This document shows positions 1 to 7,629 of a stretch of 64,000 bases of DNA, in pieces (position 1 is the stretch's first letter; each line of letters starts with the position of its first letter). The translations under genes and the position numbers were made by a program. The notes under the pieces were generated by a model, which saw only the letters and a program-made list of their open reading frames with translations, made no database searches and was not told where the DNA came from. The DNA is from Nocardia sp. CY41. Its GTDB lineage: Bacteria > Actinomycetota > Actinomycetes > Mycobacteriales > Mycobacteriaceae. The DNA is taken from NCBI RefSeq assembly GCF_009829325.1, contig NZ_VUOS01000033.1:1-64000 (forward strand), written 5' to 3'.

Positions 1-246
1 ATGTCCGCCCGACCAGCGCGCGCGGCCCTGACCGCCGGTCAGACCAAGTGATGGTCAACCCAGCAGGGCGACAGTCGGTGGGAGAGACACGACGATCAGA
101 ACCACTTCCCATCATCAGTGTCGGTGGTGGCTGCGATACTGAGGATGTCGCCGACACGGATGGCTTCAACGGCGAGGCGATCGGAACAACGACGTTCGGC
201 GTGAACGCGGCGGAGACCTCGGCGCCCGGCCCGGGGGGCGCTCCGG
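1..246. other. Window edge, no gene assigned
   Basis: No convincing gene is seen. Frame 1 reads as a short GC3-rich tail ending at a TGA at 49-51, which may be the last residues of a plus-strand gene cut by the window edge. A 68-codon frame from 48 to 254 has weak codon bias in its first half and was not accepted. Confidence 0.3.
28..42. promoter_or_regulatory. Palindrome CTGACCGCCGGTCAG
   Basis: A perfect 7-bp inverted repeat around one central base. It could be a regulator operator or a weak terminator. It lies more than 200 bp beyond the stop codon of the TetR gene at 247-969, so linkage to that regulator is only a guess. Confidence 0.3.
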
Positions 247-969
247 TCACATAGCGGAAAAAGCGAGGTGCAGCGGCTGATCCGCCGCCATCGCGATGCC
301 GTGCAGTCGAGCGCTCGCGGCTACCAGCGCCAAGATGACCTCGCTCAGATAGGCGGCGAACTGTTCGACCGGCATGGCCGGTGGCTCCGGCCGGTTCACC
401 CCCAGCCACCAATCGGTGGCCGAGGCCACCGCGCCGAAGATCGAATAGATCACCAGCTCTACGCTCGCCACCTGCACCGACTCGTCGTCGACCGCGACGG
501 CGAACAGCTCGGCGGCGCGTTCGGCGGACTGCCTGGCCGACTGTAGGGCGCGGTCGGCGTCGCCTGACCGTTGCGTGAAATGGCTGTGCAGCATGAACCG
601 GAAGACGTTCGGCTGCCGCGACACCACCAGCGCGTATTCGGTCGCGGCACGGCGCACCAGGTCATCGGCCGAGTCGCCGGTCAGGTCGAAGCTGGTCATG
701 ACCTGCTCCCAGAGCAGGTCGCGCACCCGATCGACAATCGCGTTGTAGAGGTCGGTCTTGTCCTCGAAATGGCGATACAGCTTCGGCTTGGCCGCGCCCG
801 CTTCCTTGGCGATGTCGCCCATGCTGACAGCGGGACCGCACTTGTCGAGCGCGCGGAACGCCGCGTCCACGAACTCTTCGCGCACCTTCCGGCGATGCTC
901 ACGCCAGCGCTCGGTGCGCGCGTCCACACGTTTCGGCGGCTGGTGGTCTTCCGTCCGGCCGCGCAGCAT
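247..969 (-). CDS. TetR/AcrR family transcriptional regulator
   Basis: One-component DNA-binding repressor of about 240 residues. The N-terminal helix-turn-helix is clear at about residues 30-75 (SMGDIAKEAGAAKPKLYRHF), with the usual TetR recognition-helix ending YRHF followed by a lysine and aspartate. The rest is an all-helical ligand and dimerisation domain with no recognisable subfamily signature, so the inducer is unknown. Codon use favours the ATG at 969; a longer in-frame extension to 1059 adds Arg/Thr-rich sequence that looks non-coding, and no good ribosome site is seen at either start. The next gene upstream on the same strand is the small basic protein at 1037-1159. Family assignment is secure; target genes are not known. 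Confidence 0.85.
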   Translation of the reverse strand: MLRGRTEDHQPPKRVDARTERWREHRRKVREEFVDAAFRALDKCGPAVSMGDIAKEAGAAKPKLYRHFEDKTDLYNAIVDRVRDLLWEQVMTSFDLTGDSADDLVRRAATEYALVVSRQPNVFRFMLHSHFTQRSGDADRALQSARQSAERAAELFAVAVDDESVQVASVELVIYSIFGAVASATDWWLGVNRPEPPAMPVEQFAAYLSEVILALVAASARLHGIAMAADQPLHLAFSAM

Positions 970-1036
970 CACGAATCCGGATGCTACCTGCTGGCCCGGG
1001 TGCCGAGACCCGGCCGTGCGCCGGGTCTCGGCACCC

Positions 1037-1159
1037 TCAGTGTTTGCCGGAACCGGCACCGCCGTCGCCCGCGGCCTTGGCCTTCTTCTCCGCTCGCTTT
1101 TCCTTAAGGGTCTTCCCGGATTTCTTGGACATCGAACTGCGCGGAGATTTGTCGGACAA
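1037..1159 (-). CDS. Small highly basic conserved protein (40 aa)
   Basis: A 40-residue Lys/Arg-rich protein containing the segment SKKSGKTLKEKRAEKKAK, a sequence I recall as a conserved tiny protein in actinobacteria; its function is unknown. I choose a TTG start at 1159 because AAAGGA lies 6 nt upstream (1166-1171), giving an N-terminus of M-SDKSPRSS before the internal Met. The ATG at 1132 has no ribosome site. The positive charge suggests nucleic-acid or ribosome binding, but this is inference. It lies back to back with the glycosyltransferase operon that starts at 1317, leaving a 157-bp divergent promoter region. Confidence 0.7.
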   Translation of the reverse strand: MSDKSPRSSMSKKSGKTLKEKRAEKKAKAAGDGGAGSGKH

Positions 1160-1316
1160 ACGTGGTCCTTTGCTCGGAGAACCTGAATGGTCCCGCTGGC
1201 ATCGACCGTACGCTACGGCGGCTGCCGGCGACCGCGAAACTTCTCCGGCGACACCCCCAGGAAGCTCACAGCTGAGGCCCAGCCCGGTGGCAGTGTGGCC
1301 CTCGACTCTGGTTCGC

Positions 1317-2579
1317 ATGACCGAGACTTCGACCGTCGCGGCGACGGAACGGACCGAGACCACGGGCGCGCCCGTGCTGGACGTGGTGATACCCGTCTAC
1401 AACGAAGAGACCGACCTCGGCGTGTGCGTTCGCGGACTGCACGCCTACCTGCGCAACGGGTTCCCCTTCCCGGCGCGCATCACGGTCGCCGACAACGCGA
1501 GCACCGACGACACGCTGCGGGTCGCCCAGCTGCTCGCTGAAGAACTGGACGACGTGCGCGTGGTGCACCTGTCCGCGAAGGGGCGTGGGCGGGCGCTGCG
1601 AGCGGTGTGGGAGCGCTCCGACGCGCAGGTGGTCGCCTACATGGACGTCGACCTGTCCACCGACCTGAACGCACTGCTGCCGCTGGTCGCTCCGCTGATC
1701 ACCGGGCATTCCGATGTGGCCATCGGCACGCGGCTCGACGCGGCGTCCCGCGTGGTGCGCGGACCGAAGCGCGAGATCATCTCGCGCTGCTACAACTTGC
1801 TGCTGAAGGCCTCGCTGCGGGCGCACTTCTCCGACGCCCAATGCGGCTTCAAGGCGATGCGCACCGACGTGGCGCGCCGCCTGCTGCCGCTGGTGCACGA
1901 CGGGGAGTGGTTCTTCGACACCGAACTGCTGGTCCTCGCCGAGCGGGCCGGTCTGCGCATCCACGAGGTTCCGGTGGACTGGATCGATGACCCGGACAGC
2001 CGCGTCGACATCGTCGACACCGCGCGCAAGGACCTGCTCGGCATCTGGCGGCTGGGGCGGGCGCTGGCCACCGGGACGCTGCCGCTCGACGAGCTGCGGC
2101 GCTCGGTGGGCCGGGAACCGCTGGTGGCCGGGGTTCCGCTGGGCATGGTGGGACAACTCGTGCGGTTCGCGATCGTCGGCGTGCTGAGCACGCTGGCCTA
2201 CCTGCTGCTCTACGTGGTGTTGCAGCCGCTGATCGGGGCGCAGGTGGCGAACTTCGCGGCGCTGCTGATCACGGCGGTGGGCAACACCGCGGCCAACCGG
2301 GCCTTCACCTTCGGCGTGCGCGGCTCGAACGGCGCCGTGGCGCACCAGTTCCAAGGACTGGTGATCTTCGGGATCGGGTTGGCGCTCACCAGCGGGTCGT
2401 TGTTCGCGCTGCATCGGTGGGCGCCGGACGCCTCGGTGCATCTGGAGCTGTTGGTTCTGGTGGTGGCCAATCTGGTGGCGACGCTGTTGCGATTCGTCGG
2501 GCTGCGCTGGGTGTTCCGCGACAGCGGCGATCGCGCGCCGAGCGCATCCGCTCGCACCGCCGCCGAGGGAGACCGTTGA
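1317..2579 (+). CDS. GT2 glycosyltransferase fused to GtrA-like membrane domain
   Basis: A 420-residue fusion. Residues about 20-250 form a dolichol-phosphate-mannose-synthase-like GT2 domain: VIPVYNE at about 24-30, DNASTDDT at about 59-66 and the metal-binding DVD at 110-112. Residues about 280-400 are a GtrA-like domain with four predicted membrane helices. Such enzymes move a sugar from a nucleotide donor to polyprenyl phosphate, and the GtrA part is thought to help flip or anchor the lipid-linked sugar. The stop codon overlaps the start of the GT39 gene by one base (TGATG), so the two are translationally coupled, as in the Bacillus ykcC-ykcB pair. The ATG at 1317 is the last good start before the catalytic domain; the long N-terminal extension of the frame looks non-coding. 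Sugar identity is unknown. Confidence 0.88.
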   Translation: MTETSTVAATERTETTGAPVLDVVIPVYNEETDLGVCVRGLHAYLRNGFPFPARITVADNASTDDTLRVAQLLAEELDDVRVVHLSAKGRGRALRAVWERSDAQVVAYMDVDLSTDLNALLPLVAPLITGHSDVAIGTRLDAASRVVRGPKREIISRCYNLLLKASLRAHFSDAQCGFKAMRTDVARRLLPLVHDGEWFFDTELLVLAERAGLRIHEVPVDWIDDPDSRVDIVDTARKDLLGIWRLGRALATGTLPLDELRRSVGREPLVAGVPLGMVGQLVRFAIVGVLSTLAYLLLYVVLQPLIGAQVANFAALLITAVGNTAANRAFTFGVRGSNGAVAHQFQGLVIFGIGLALTSGSLFALHRWAPDASVHLELLVLVVANLVATLLRFVGLRWVFRDSGDRAPSASARTAAEGDR

Positions 2580-4810
2580 TGACGGCGACCACGATCGCAC
2601 CGTCGGTCGTGGCGGAACCGCGACCGAAAGCCCGCCGGAACTGGGAATATCCGGCCCTGGCTGCGCTGCTGCTCGGCATGGCGGTGGCCTACCTGTGCAA
2701 TCTGAGTGCCAACGGCTGGGCGAATTCGTTCTATTCGGCAGCCGTCCAGGCGGGTTCGGTTTCGTGGAAGGCGTTCTTCTTCGGGTCCTCCGACGCGGCG
2801 AATTCGATCACCGTGGACAAGCCGCCCGCCTCGCTGTGGTTGATGGAGCTGTCGGTGCGGGCCTTCGGGCTCGACAGCTGGAGCATCCTGGTGCCGGAAG
2901 TGCTGCTCGGCGTGGCCGCCGTGGCAGTGCTGTGGGCGACCGTGCGCAGGCCGTTCGGGCCCGCGGCCGGATTGCTCGCGGGGCTGGCGCTGGCGGCGAC
3001 GCCCGTCGCGGCGCTGATGTTCCGGTTCAACAACCCCGAAGCGCTGCTGGTCTTCTTGATGGTCGCGGCGGCCTGGGCGATGACGCGGGCGGTGGAGGAC
3101 GGCCGCTGGCGGTGGCTGGTGCTCACCGGGGCGCTGATCGGATTCGGTTTCCTCACCAAGCAATTGCAGGTGCTGCTGGTGGTTCCGGCGCTCGCGCTGA
3201 CCTACTTGCTCGCCGGTCCGCCGAAACTCGGCAAACGTATTCTGCAACTCTTCGCGGCCGGGGCCGCGATGGTGGCGGCCGCGGGCTGGTGGCTGCTGGC
3301 GGTGGAGCTGTGGCCTGCCTCGTCGCGGCCGTGGATCGGCGGCTCGCACGACAACTCGATCCTGGAACTCACCCTCGGTTACAACGGACTCGGCCGGCTC
3401 AACGGCAACGAGCGCGGCAGCGTCGGACCGGGCGGCGATCTTCCGCCGGGCGGCAACGGCATGTGGGGCTCCACCGGCATCACCCGGATGTTCGAACCGG
3501 CGCAGGGCGGTCAGATCGCGTGGTTGATCCCCGCCGCGCTGGTCGCGCTCGTGGCCGGAATCCTTCTGCGCGGCAGAGCGGCTCGCACCGATCGACAGCG
3601 CGCTTCCCTCGTCCTCTGGGGCGGCTGGCTGCTGGTGACCGGGCTGGTGTTCAGCTATATGGCCGGCATCTTCCACCAGTACTACACCGTGGCCCTGGCT
3701 CCGGCCGTCGCCGCGCTCGTCGGCGCGGGCACCGTGCAGGCGTGGCGGCAACGGCAGCGGCTATGGGTGCGGCTGGCCTCGGCGCTAGCGGTGGCCCTCA
3801 CCACGGCGACCGCATGGATGCTGTTGTCCCGCAGTCCGGAATGGCAGTCGTGGCTGCGCTGGACGGTGCTGGTCGTCGGCGCGCTCGCGACGCTCGCCGT
3901 GCTCGTCCCCACACCGCGCAAACTGGCCGTGGTGTCGGCGCTGGCGGTCGCGTTCACGTTCCTGGCCGGACCGGTCGCCTACGCCGTCGACACCATCGCG
4001 ACGCCGCACGCCGGGTCCATCCCCTCGGCCGGACCGAACGTCGCGACGCGTAATCGGCCGCCGTGGGGCGAGGGCATGCCGGGAATGGGCCGTCGCACGC
4101 AGGACGGGACCGGAACCACCGGCCGTGGCGGCGCCGCACAAGCCCCGGACGGCGGCGCTCCGGGAACGGGTCCGCAGGGCACGACGCCGGACGGCCGAAT
4201 TCCGCATCCGGGGGACCGCATTCCGGGCGCCTGGCAGCAGGGCAACGCACCCGGCAGCCCGACACCGAGCGACGGACGCCAGGGCACGACGCCCAACGGA
4301 CAGACCCCCGACGGCACGGGCACACCACCGGCCTTCCCTCCCGGCAACGCGCCGCAGGGCGGCGTACCCGGCGGGCAGGCACCGGGCGGCGCGATGCCCC
4401 CGCAGGGGCAAGGTATGCCAGGAGACGGCGGTCCCGGCGGCATGGGCGGCTTCCTGGGGGCGAGCGAACCGAGCGCGCAAATAGTGTCCCTGCTCGAGCA
4501 GAACGGTGGCGACTACACCTGGGTGGCCGCGGCCGTCGGCTCGAACAGCGCGGCGGGGCTGCAACTGGCCACCGAACTTCCGGTGATGCCGATCGGCGGC
4601 TTCAACGGCAGTGACCCCTCGCCGACGCTGGAACAGTTCCAACGGTATGTCGCCGAAGGGAAGATCCACTACTTCGTCGGTGGCGGACGTGGCGGACCGG
4701 GTTCCTCCGAGTCGTCCCCCAGTGCGCGGATCACGCAGTGGGTCCAGGAGAACTTCACCGCCTTTCAAGTGGACGGCGTCACCTTGTACGACCTGACCGC
4801 CACCCACTGA
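2579..4810 (+). CDS. GT39/ArnT-like membrane glycosyltransferase (YkcB-like)
   Basis: A 743-residue GT-C enzyme. Residues about 20-480 hold about 12 membrane helices; an early external loop carries the conserved Asp in SITVDKPPASLW (near residue 81), the GT-C catalytic signature. Residues about 494-625 are a low-complexity Gly/Pro/Thr/Gln tract, followed by a folded C-terminal domain of about 120 residues (VSLLEQNGGDYTWVAA onward) like that in YkcB-type mannosyltransferases. It probably takes sugar from the lipid carrier made by the preceding GT2-GtrA protein and adds it to an extracytoplasmic acceptor such as cell-wall glycan, lipid or protein. The ATG overlaps the previous stop. Three hairpins follow the stop codon. 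Family is firm; donor and acceptor are inferred. Confidence 0.87.
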   Translation: MTATTIAPSVVAEPRPKARRNWEYPALAALLLGMAVAYLCNLSANGWANSFYSAAVQAGSVSWKAFFFGSSDAANSITVDKPPASLWLMELSVRAFGLDSWSILVPEVLLGVAAVAVLWATVRRPFGPAAGLLAGLALAATPVAALMFRFNNPEALLVFLMVAAAWAMTRAVEDGRWRWLVLTGALIGFGFLTKQLQVLLVVPALALTYLLAGPPKLGKRILQLFAAGAAMVAAAGWWLLAVELWPASSRPWIGGSHDNSILELTLGYNGLGRLNGNERGSVGPGGDLPPGGNGMWGSTGITRMFEPAQGGQIAWLIPAALVALVAGILLRGRAARTDRQRASLVLWGGWLLVTGLVFSYMAGIFHQYYTVALAPAVAALVGAGTVQAWRQRQRLWVRLASALAVALTTATAWMLLSRSPEWQSWLRWTVLVVGALATLAVLVPTPRKLAVVSALAVAFTFLAGPVAYAVDTIATPHAGSIPSAGPNVATRNRPPWGEGMPGMGRRTQDGTGTTGRGGAAQAPDGGAPGTGPQGTTPDGRIPHPGDRIPGAWQQGNAPGSPTPSDGRQGTTPNGQTPDGTGTPPAFPPGNAPQGGVPGGQAPGGAMPPQGQGMPGDGGPGGMGGFLGASEPSAQIVSLLEQNGGDYTWVAAAVGSNSAAGLQLATELPVMPIGGFNGSDPSPTLEQFQRYVAEGKIHYFVGGGRGGPGSSESSPSARITQWVQENFTAFQVDGVTLYDLTATH

Positions 4811-4816
4811 AACCGC

Positions 4817-4938
4817 GCGATGCGGTTCGGTCGCCCTGCATTCCCTCCGACCGCATCGCCTCCCCGTGTTCAGCGCTTCCCCTGCGTCCGCTGAACACCG
4901 CATCCGCACCGGCGCCATACCTCGGCGCCGGTGCGGAT
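4817..4938 (+). terminator. Three consecutive hairpins after the glycosyltransferase operon
   Basis: Hairpin 1 (4817-4859) pairs GCGATGCGG with CCGCATCGC plus inner pairs. Hairpin 2 (4868-4896) pairs GTTCAGCG with CGCTGAAC. Hairpin 3 (4902-4938) is a perfect 15-bp stem, ATCCGCACCGGCGCC with its complement, around a 7-nt loop. No U-tract follows, as is common for high-GC actinobacterial terminators. Confidence 0.65.
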
Positions 4939-5097
4939 CGCGTTCGCGCACCGATTCCGCCACCGGCGCGCGGCCGATTCGGCTTCCCGCTCTTGGCATC
5001 CCGCAAAACTCCAGCGATGATGATCGGACCTGTGACGGCTCCCGGCTGGGAGCCGGGCCATCAGGTGCCGTGTCCACGCGAACATGCAGGGAAACAG

Positions 5098-5466
5098 TTG
5101 AACGCTTTCATGAAGCTGGCCGTGACGGTCGTCAGCGCACTGCTCGCAACCGCGCTCGCCGTCGGATTCGCCGCCACCGCGTCGGCCGCGCCCGCCGACC
5201 GCGCCGAACCGATCGCCGCCGCCGCGACCGGCGAACCCCCGCAGGTGACCTACATCAAAGCGTGCCTGCCGCCCGGTGACACGATCGAACTGCGCACCGG
5301 AATCGGCGCGGCGATCGGGGCCGCGATCGGCGCGCTCGTCGGCCTGCCCGTCTTCTTCGTCGGCGCGATCCCCGGCGCGATCATCGTCGGCCTGATCGGC
5401 GCCGCCATCGGGGCCTCCTCCTACGCCATCGATTCGGGACGGCTCGAGCAGCAAGGCCTGTGCTGA
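5098..5466 (+). CDS. Small secreted glycine-zipper protein
   Basis: A 122-residue protein with a Sec signal peptide: basic start, hydrophobic core (VTVVSALLATALAVGF) and an Ala-x-Ala cleavage region near residue 30. The mature part has two cysteines and a long Gly/Ala-rich apolar stretch (GIGAAIGAAIGALVG and GLIGAAIGAS) typical of glycine-zipper membrane-active or oligomerising segments. The TTG at 5098 is preferred because AGGGA lies 5-6 nt upstream; an ATG at 5110 is the alternative. Similar small exported proteins are common in Nocardia and mycobacteria, but I cannot name a function. It lies alone between the hairpin cluster and a convergent TetR gene. Confidence 0.7.
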   Translation: MNAFMKLAVTVVSALLATALAVGFAATASAAPADRAEPIAAAATGEPPQVTYIKACLPPGDTIELRTGIGAAIGAAIGALVGLPVFFVGAIPGAIIVGLIGAAIGASSYAIDSGRLEQQGLC

Positions 5467-5511
5467 TCGCCACGGCGTGACGCGACGCCGGACCCGTAGG
5501 CGCGACCGACG

Positions 5512-6069
5512 TCAATCGCTCCCGGCGGTCAGCGCTCGCACCAACCGGTCCAGCGCGGGGCGTGGATCGAAGTCCGCTTCCGGGTTGACCAGCTGATGCA
5601 GGATGATCCCGTCGAGCTGGTCGACCAGGGGCCGCGCCGCGGTCCGATCCGCCCCGGCACCCGCCAGCAGCGTCGCGGCCCATTCGGTCAGGCGCAGGTG
5701 TCCGCGCCGGACGCTCTCGCGCAGCGCGGGAATGGACTGTCCTTCCAGGAACAGGGCGTAGCGGGCCAGGGTGCGCACCCGGTCGGCGCCCACCGCGTGC
5801 ACCGCGAAAGCGGCCATGCCATCGACGAGTTCGTCGATCGACCCGGGTGCCGGTCGCCGCAGGAGCGCCTCCCAATTCGCGTAGTCACGTGCCTCGAGGC
5901 GCTCGGTGATGCCGATCAGCAGCGCTTCCCGGGTGCGGAAGTAGTTGGAGGCCGATCCGGCGGGCATCCCCGCGGCCTCGTCGACCGCGCGGTGGGTGAG
6001 CGCGCGGGTGCCGCGGGATCCCAGCAGGTCGATCGCCGCGTCCAGGACGAGTTCACGTTTGGAGGACAC
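5512..6069 (-). CDS. TetR family transcriptional regulator
   Basis: A 185-residue TetR protein. The N-terminal DNA-binding domain spans about residues 5-50 (LGSRGTRALTHRAVDEAAGMP then SASNYFRTREAL). The ligand domain is of the kind seen in regulators that sense small hydrophobic compounds, but no specific ligand can be named. A 14-bp inverted repeat (6078-6091) sits 8 bp upstream of its start codon, which fits autoregulation. It is monocistronic as far as can be seen, and the next leftward gene upstream is the end of the acyl-CoA operon at 6223. Confidence 0.88.
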   Translation of the reverse strand: MSSKRELVLDAAIDLLGSRGTRALTHRAVDEAAGMPAGSASNYFRTREALLIGITERLEARDYANWEALLRRPAPGSIDELVDGMAAFAVHAVGADRVRTLARYALFLEGQSIPALRESVRRGHLRLTEWAATLLAGAGADRTAARPLVDQLDGIILHQLVNPEADFDPRPALDRLVRALTAGSD

Positions 6070-6077
6070 GCTTTGAT

Positions 6078-6091
6078 ACTACGTAAGTAGT
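6078..6091. promoter_or_regulatory. Candidate TetR operator (ACTAC-N4-GTAGT)
   Basis: The inverted repeat ACTACGTAAGTAGT stands 8 bp upstream of the TetR start at 6069. Its size, position and AT content relative to the surroundings fit an autoregulatory operator overlapping the promoter or leader. This is inferred from position only. Confidence 0.55.
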
Positions 6092-6222
6092 GATTCAGGT
6101 TACGGTGTAATTCCTGGTCGGCAACTCCTGTGCCCTGCACACTCTCGCCGCGATCGTCTCACTTCGCGCCCGCCATCGGGCCTCGCGACGCCACAGTCTC
6201 CGACTCGGTATCGAATCGCGGT

Positions 6223-6837
6223 TCAGCGGGGTGCGTGCAAGGCGGCGTGCAGCGTGGCCGCCCATTGCTCGACTATTCGCTTGCGACGGGCCGAATCGTC
6301 GGTGAGGACGTCGGCGAGGCCCAGACCGCGCGCCATGTCCAGGGTCGCCTGGACCAGGTGGTGGGCGACCGGGTCCGAGTCGTCCACGCCAAGGGCTTCG
6401 ACCGCGCGGCGATGGGAGGCGCGCCCGAAACGAGCCTCCAGCGGGACGATGCGTTCGCGCAGCGCCGGGTCCGCGGCGGCATGGGTCCACACCTGCAATG
6501 CCGCCTTGAACAACGGGCTGGTGTAGGACTCGACCAGCCCCGCGACCACCGCCTCGGTGCGGGCGATGCCGTCACCCAGGTCCGTCAGCGTCGCCGCCTC
6601 CTGCACCGCCTGCCCGCTGCGTGTGTCGAACATGTACTCCAGCGCGGCGGTGATCAGATCCTCCCTGGTGGGGAAGTGATGCTGGGCCGCGCCACGCGAC
6701 ACCCCGGCCCGTTCGGCGACGACGGCGACCGTCGCGGCCGCCCAGCCCATTTCGGCCAGGCAGTCGATGGTCGCCTCGAGCAGGCGCTGCCGGGTGGCGC
6801 GGCTGCGGTCCTGCTTCGGTTCGTGGGGTGTCGCCAT
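6223..6837 (-). CDS. TetR regulator at the end of the acyl-CoA catabolic operon
   Basis: A 204-residue TetR protein. The HTH occupies about residues 12-58 (TRQRLLEATIDCLAEMGW, then VVAERAGVSRGAAQHHFPTREDL). The start ATG at 6837 lies 5 bp after the hydratase stop, so it is probably the last gene of the leftward operon beginning at 15412. A regulator in this place often represses the operon and its own gene; the inverted repeat at 15516-15531 upstream of the first gene is a good candidate operator. The likely inducer would be an acyl-CoA intermediate of the pathway. Family is certain, the regulatory role is inferred from context. Confidence 0.88.
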   Translation of the reverse strand: MATPHEPKQDRSRATRQRLLEATIDCLAEMGWAAATVAVVAERAGVSRGAAQHHFPTREDLITAALEYMFDTRSGQAVQEAATLTDLGDGIARTEAVVAGLVESYTSPLFKAALQVWTHAAADPALRERIVPLEARFGRASHRRAVEALGVDDSDPVAHHLVQATLDMARGLGLADVLTDDSARRKRIVEQWAATLHAALHAPR

Positions 6838-6842
6838 GGTCG

Positions 6843-7619
6843 TTATTCTGCCCAGTTCGGCGGGCGGCGCTGCAAAAAGGCCAGCATGCCCTCGTGCACT
6901 TCGGGGGTGCCGAAGAAACTCGCCGAACGCCGCGCGAGCTCTTCGGCGGAGGCGTCGAACTCGGCGAGGATGCCCGCGTTGACCAACCGCTTGGCCTCGG
7001 CCAGGCCCTGCGGGGAGCCCTTGCGCACCTCCCCGCACAGCCGTTCCACTTCGGCGGCCGGATCGTCGGCGGTCACCGTGACCAAGCCGATCTCTCGAGC
7101 CACGGTCGCGTCGAACTTCTCGCCCGTGAGGTAGTACCGGCTGGCCGCGCGCGGGTCGAGCCTGGGCAGCAGGGTCAGCGAGATCATGAACGGGGCCAGC
7201 CCGATGCGCACTTCGGTGAGCGCGAAACTACTGCCCGGACCGGCCACGACGATGTCGCATCCCGCCACGATGCCCATGCCGCCGGCCCGCACATTGCCGT
7301 CGATCCGCGCGATCACCGGCTTGGGGATCTCCACCAGCCTGCGCAGCACCCCGATCATGACCCGGGTGCGCTCATCGGCGGCCACGGCCGGATCGGCGTC
7401 GCTGGCCTCGCTCAGATCCGCGCCCGCGCAGAAAGTGTTGCCGGTGTGCGCGAGCACGATGACGCGCACCTTCTCGTCGGCGGCCGCGTCGTCGAGCCCG
7501 CGCAGCAGCTCGGCGACCAGCTTGGACGACAGCGCGTTGCGGTTGTGCGGCGAATCGAACGTGAGCGTCGCGACGCCGCCGCTCACCTCGTAGCGGACGA
7601 ACGGGCCCGTCTCGGTCAT
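6843..7619 (-). CDS. Enoyl-CoA hydratase/isomerase family protein (EchA7-like)
   Basis: A 258-residue crotonase-fold enzyme. The oxyanion-hole segments are visible at about residues 62-72 (NTFCAGADLSE) and about 106-120 (NVRAGGMGIVAGCDI). One catalytic Glu is present in LTEVRIGLAP, but the position of the other crotonase Glu in the GGMGIV segment appears to be Gly. A similar replacement occurs, as I recall, in some methylglutaconyl-CoA and isohexenylglutaconyl-CoA hydratases (LiuC/AtuE type). Gene order matches echA7 of M. tuberculosis. It probably hydrates the glutaconyl-type product of the neighbouring carboxylase. Fold is secure; substrate is inferred. Confidence 0.87.
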   Translation of the reverse strand: MTETGPFVRYEVSGGVATLTFDSPHNRNALSSKLVAELLRGLDDAAADEKVRVIVLAHTGNTFCAGADLSEASDADPAVAADERTRVMIGVLRRLVEIPKPVIARIDGNVRAGGMGIVAGCDIVVAGPGSSFALTEVRIGLAPFMISLTLLPRLDPRAASRYYLTGEKFDATVAREIGLVTVTADDPAAEVERLCGEVRKGSPQGLAEAKRLVNAGILAEFDASAEELARRSASFFGTPEVHEGMLAFLQRRPPNWAE

Positions 7620-7629
7620 GCGCGTCCTC

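Noticed and set aside
48..254. 68-codon plus-strand frame at the left edge
   Set aside because: Weak codon bias in the first half, no clear ribosome site, no recognisable motif, and it overlaps the TetR 3-prime end on the other strand.
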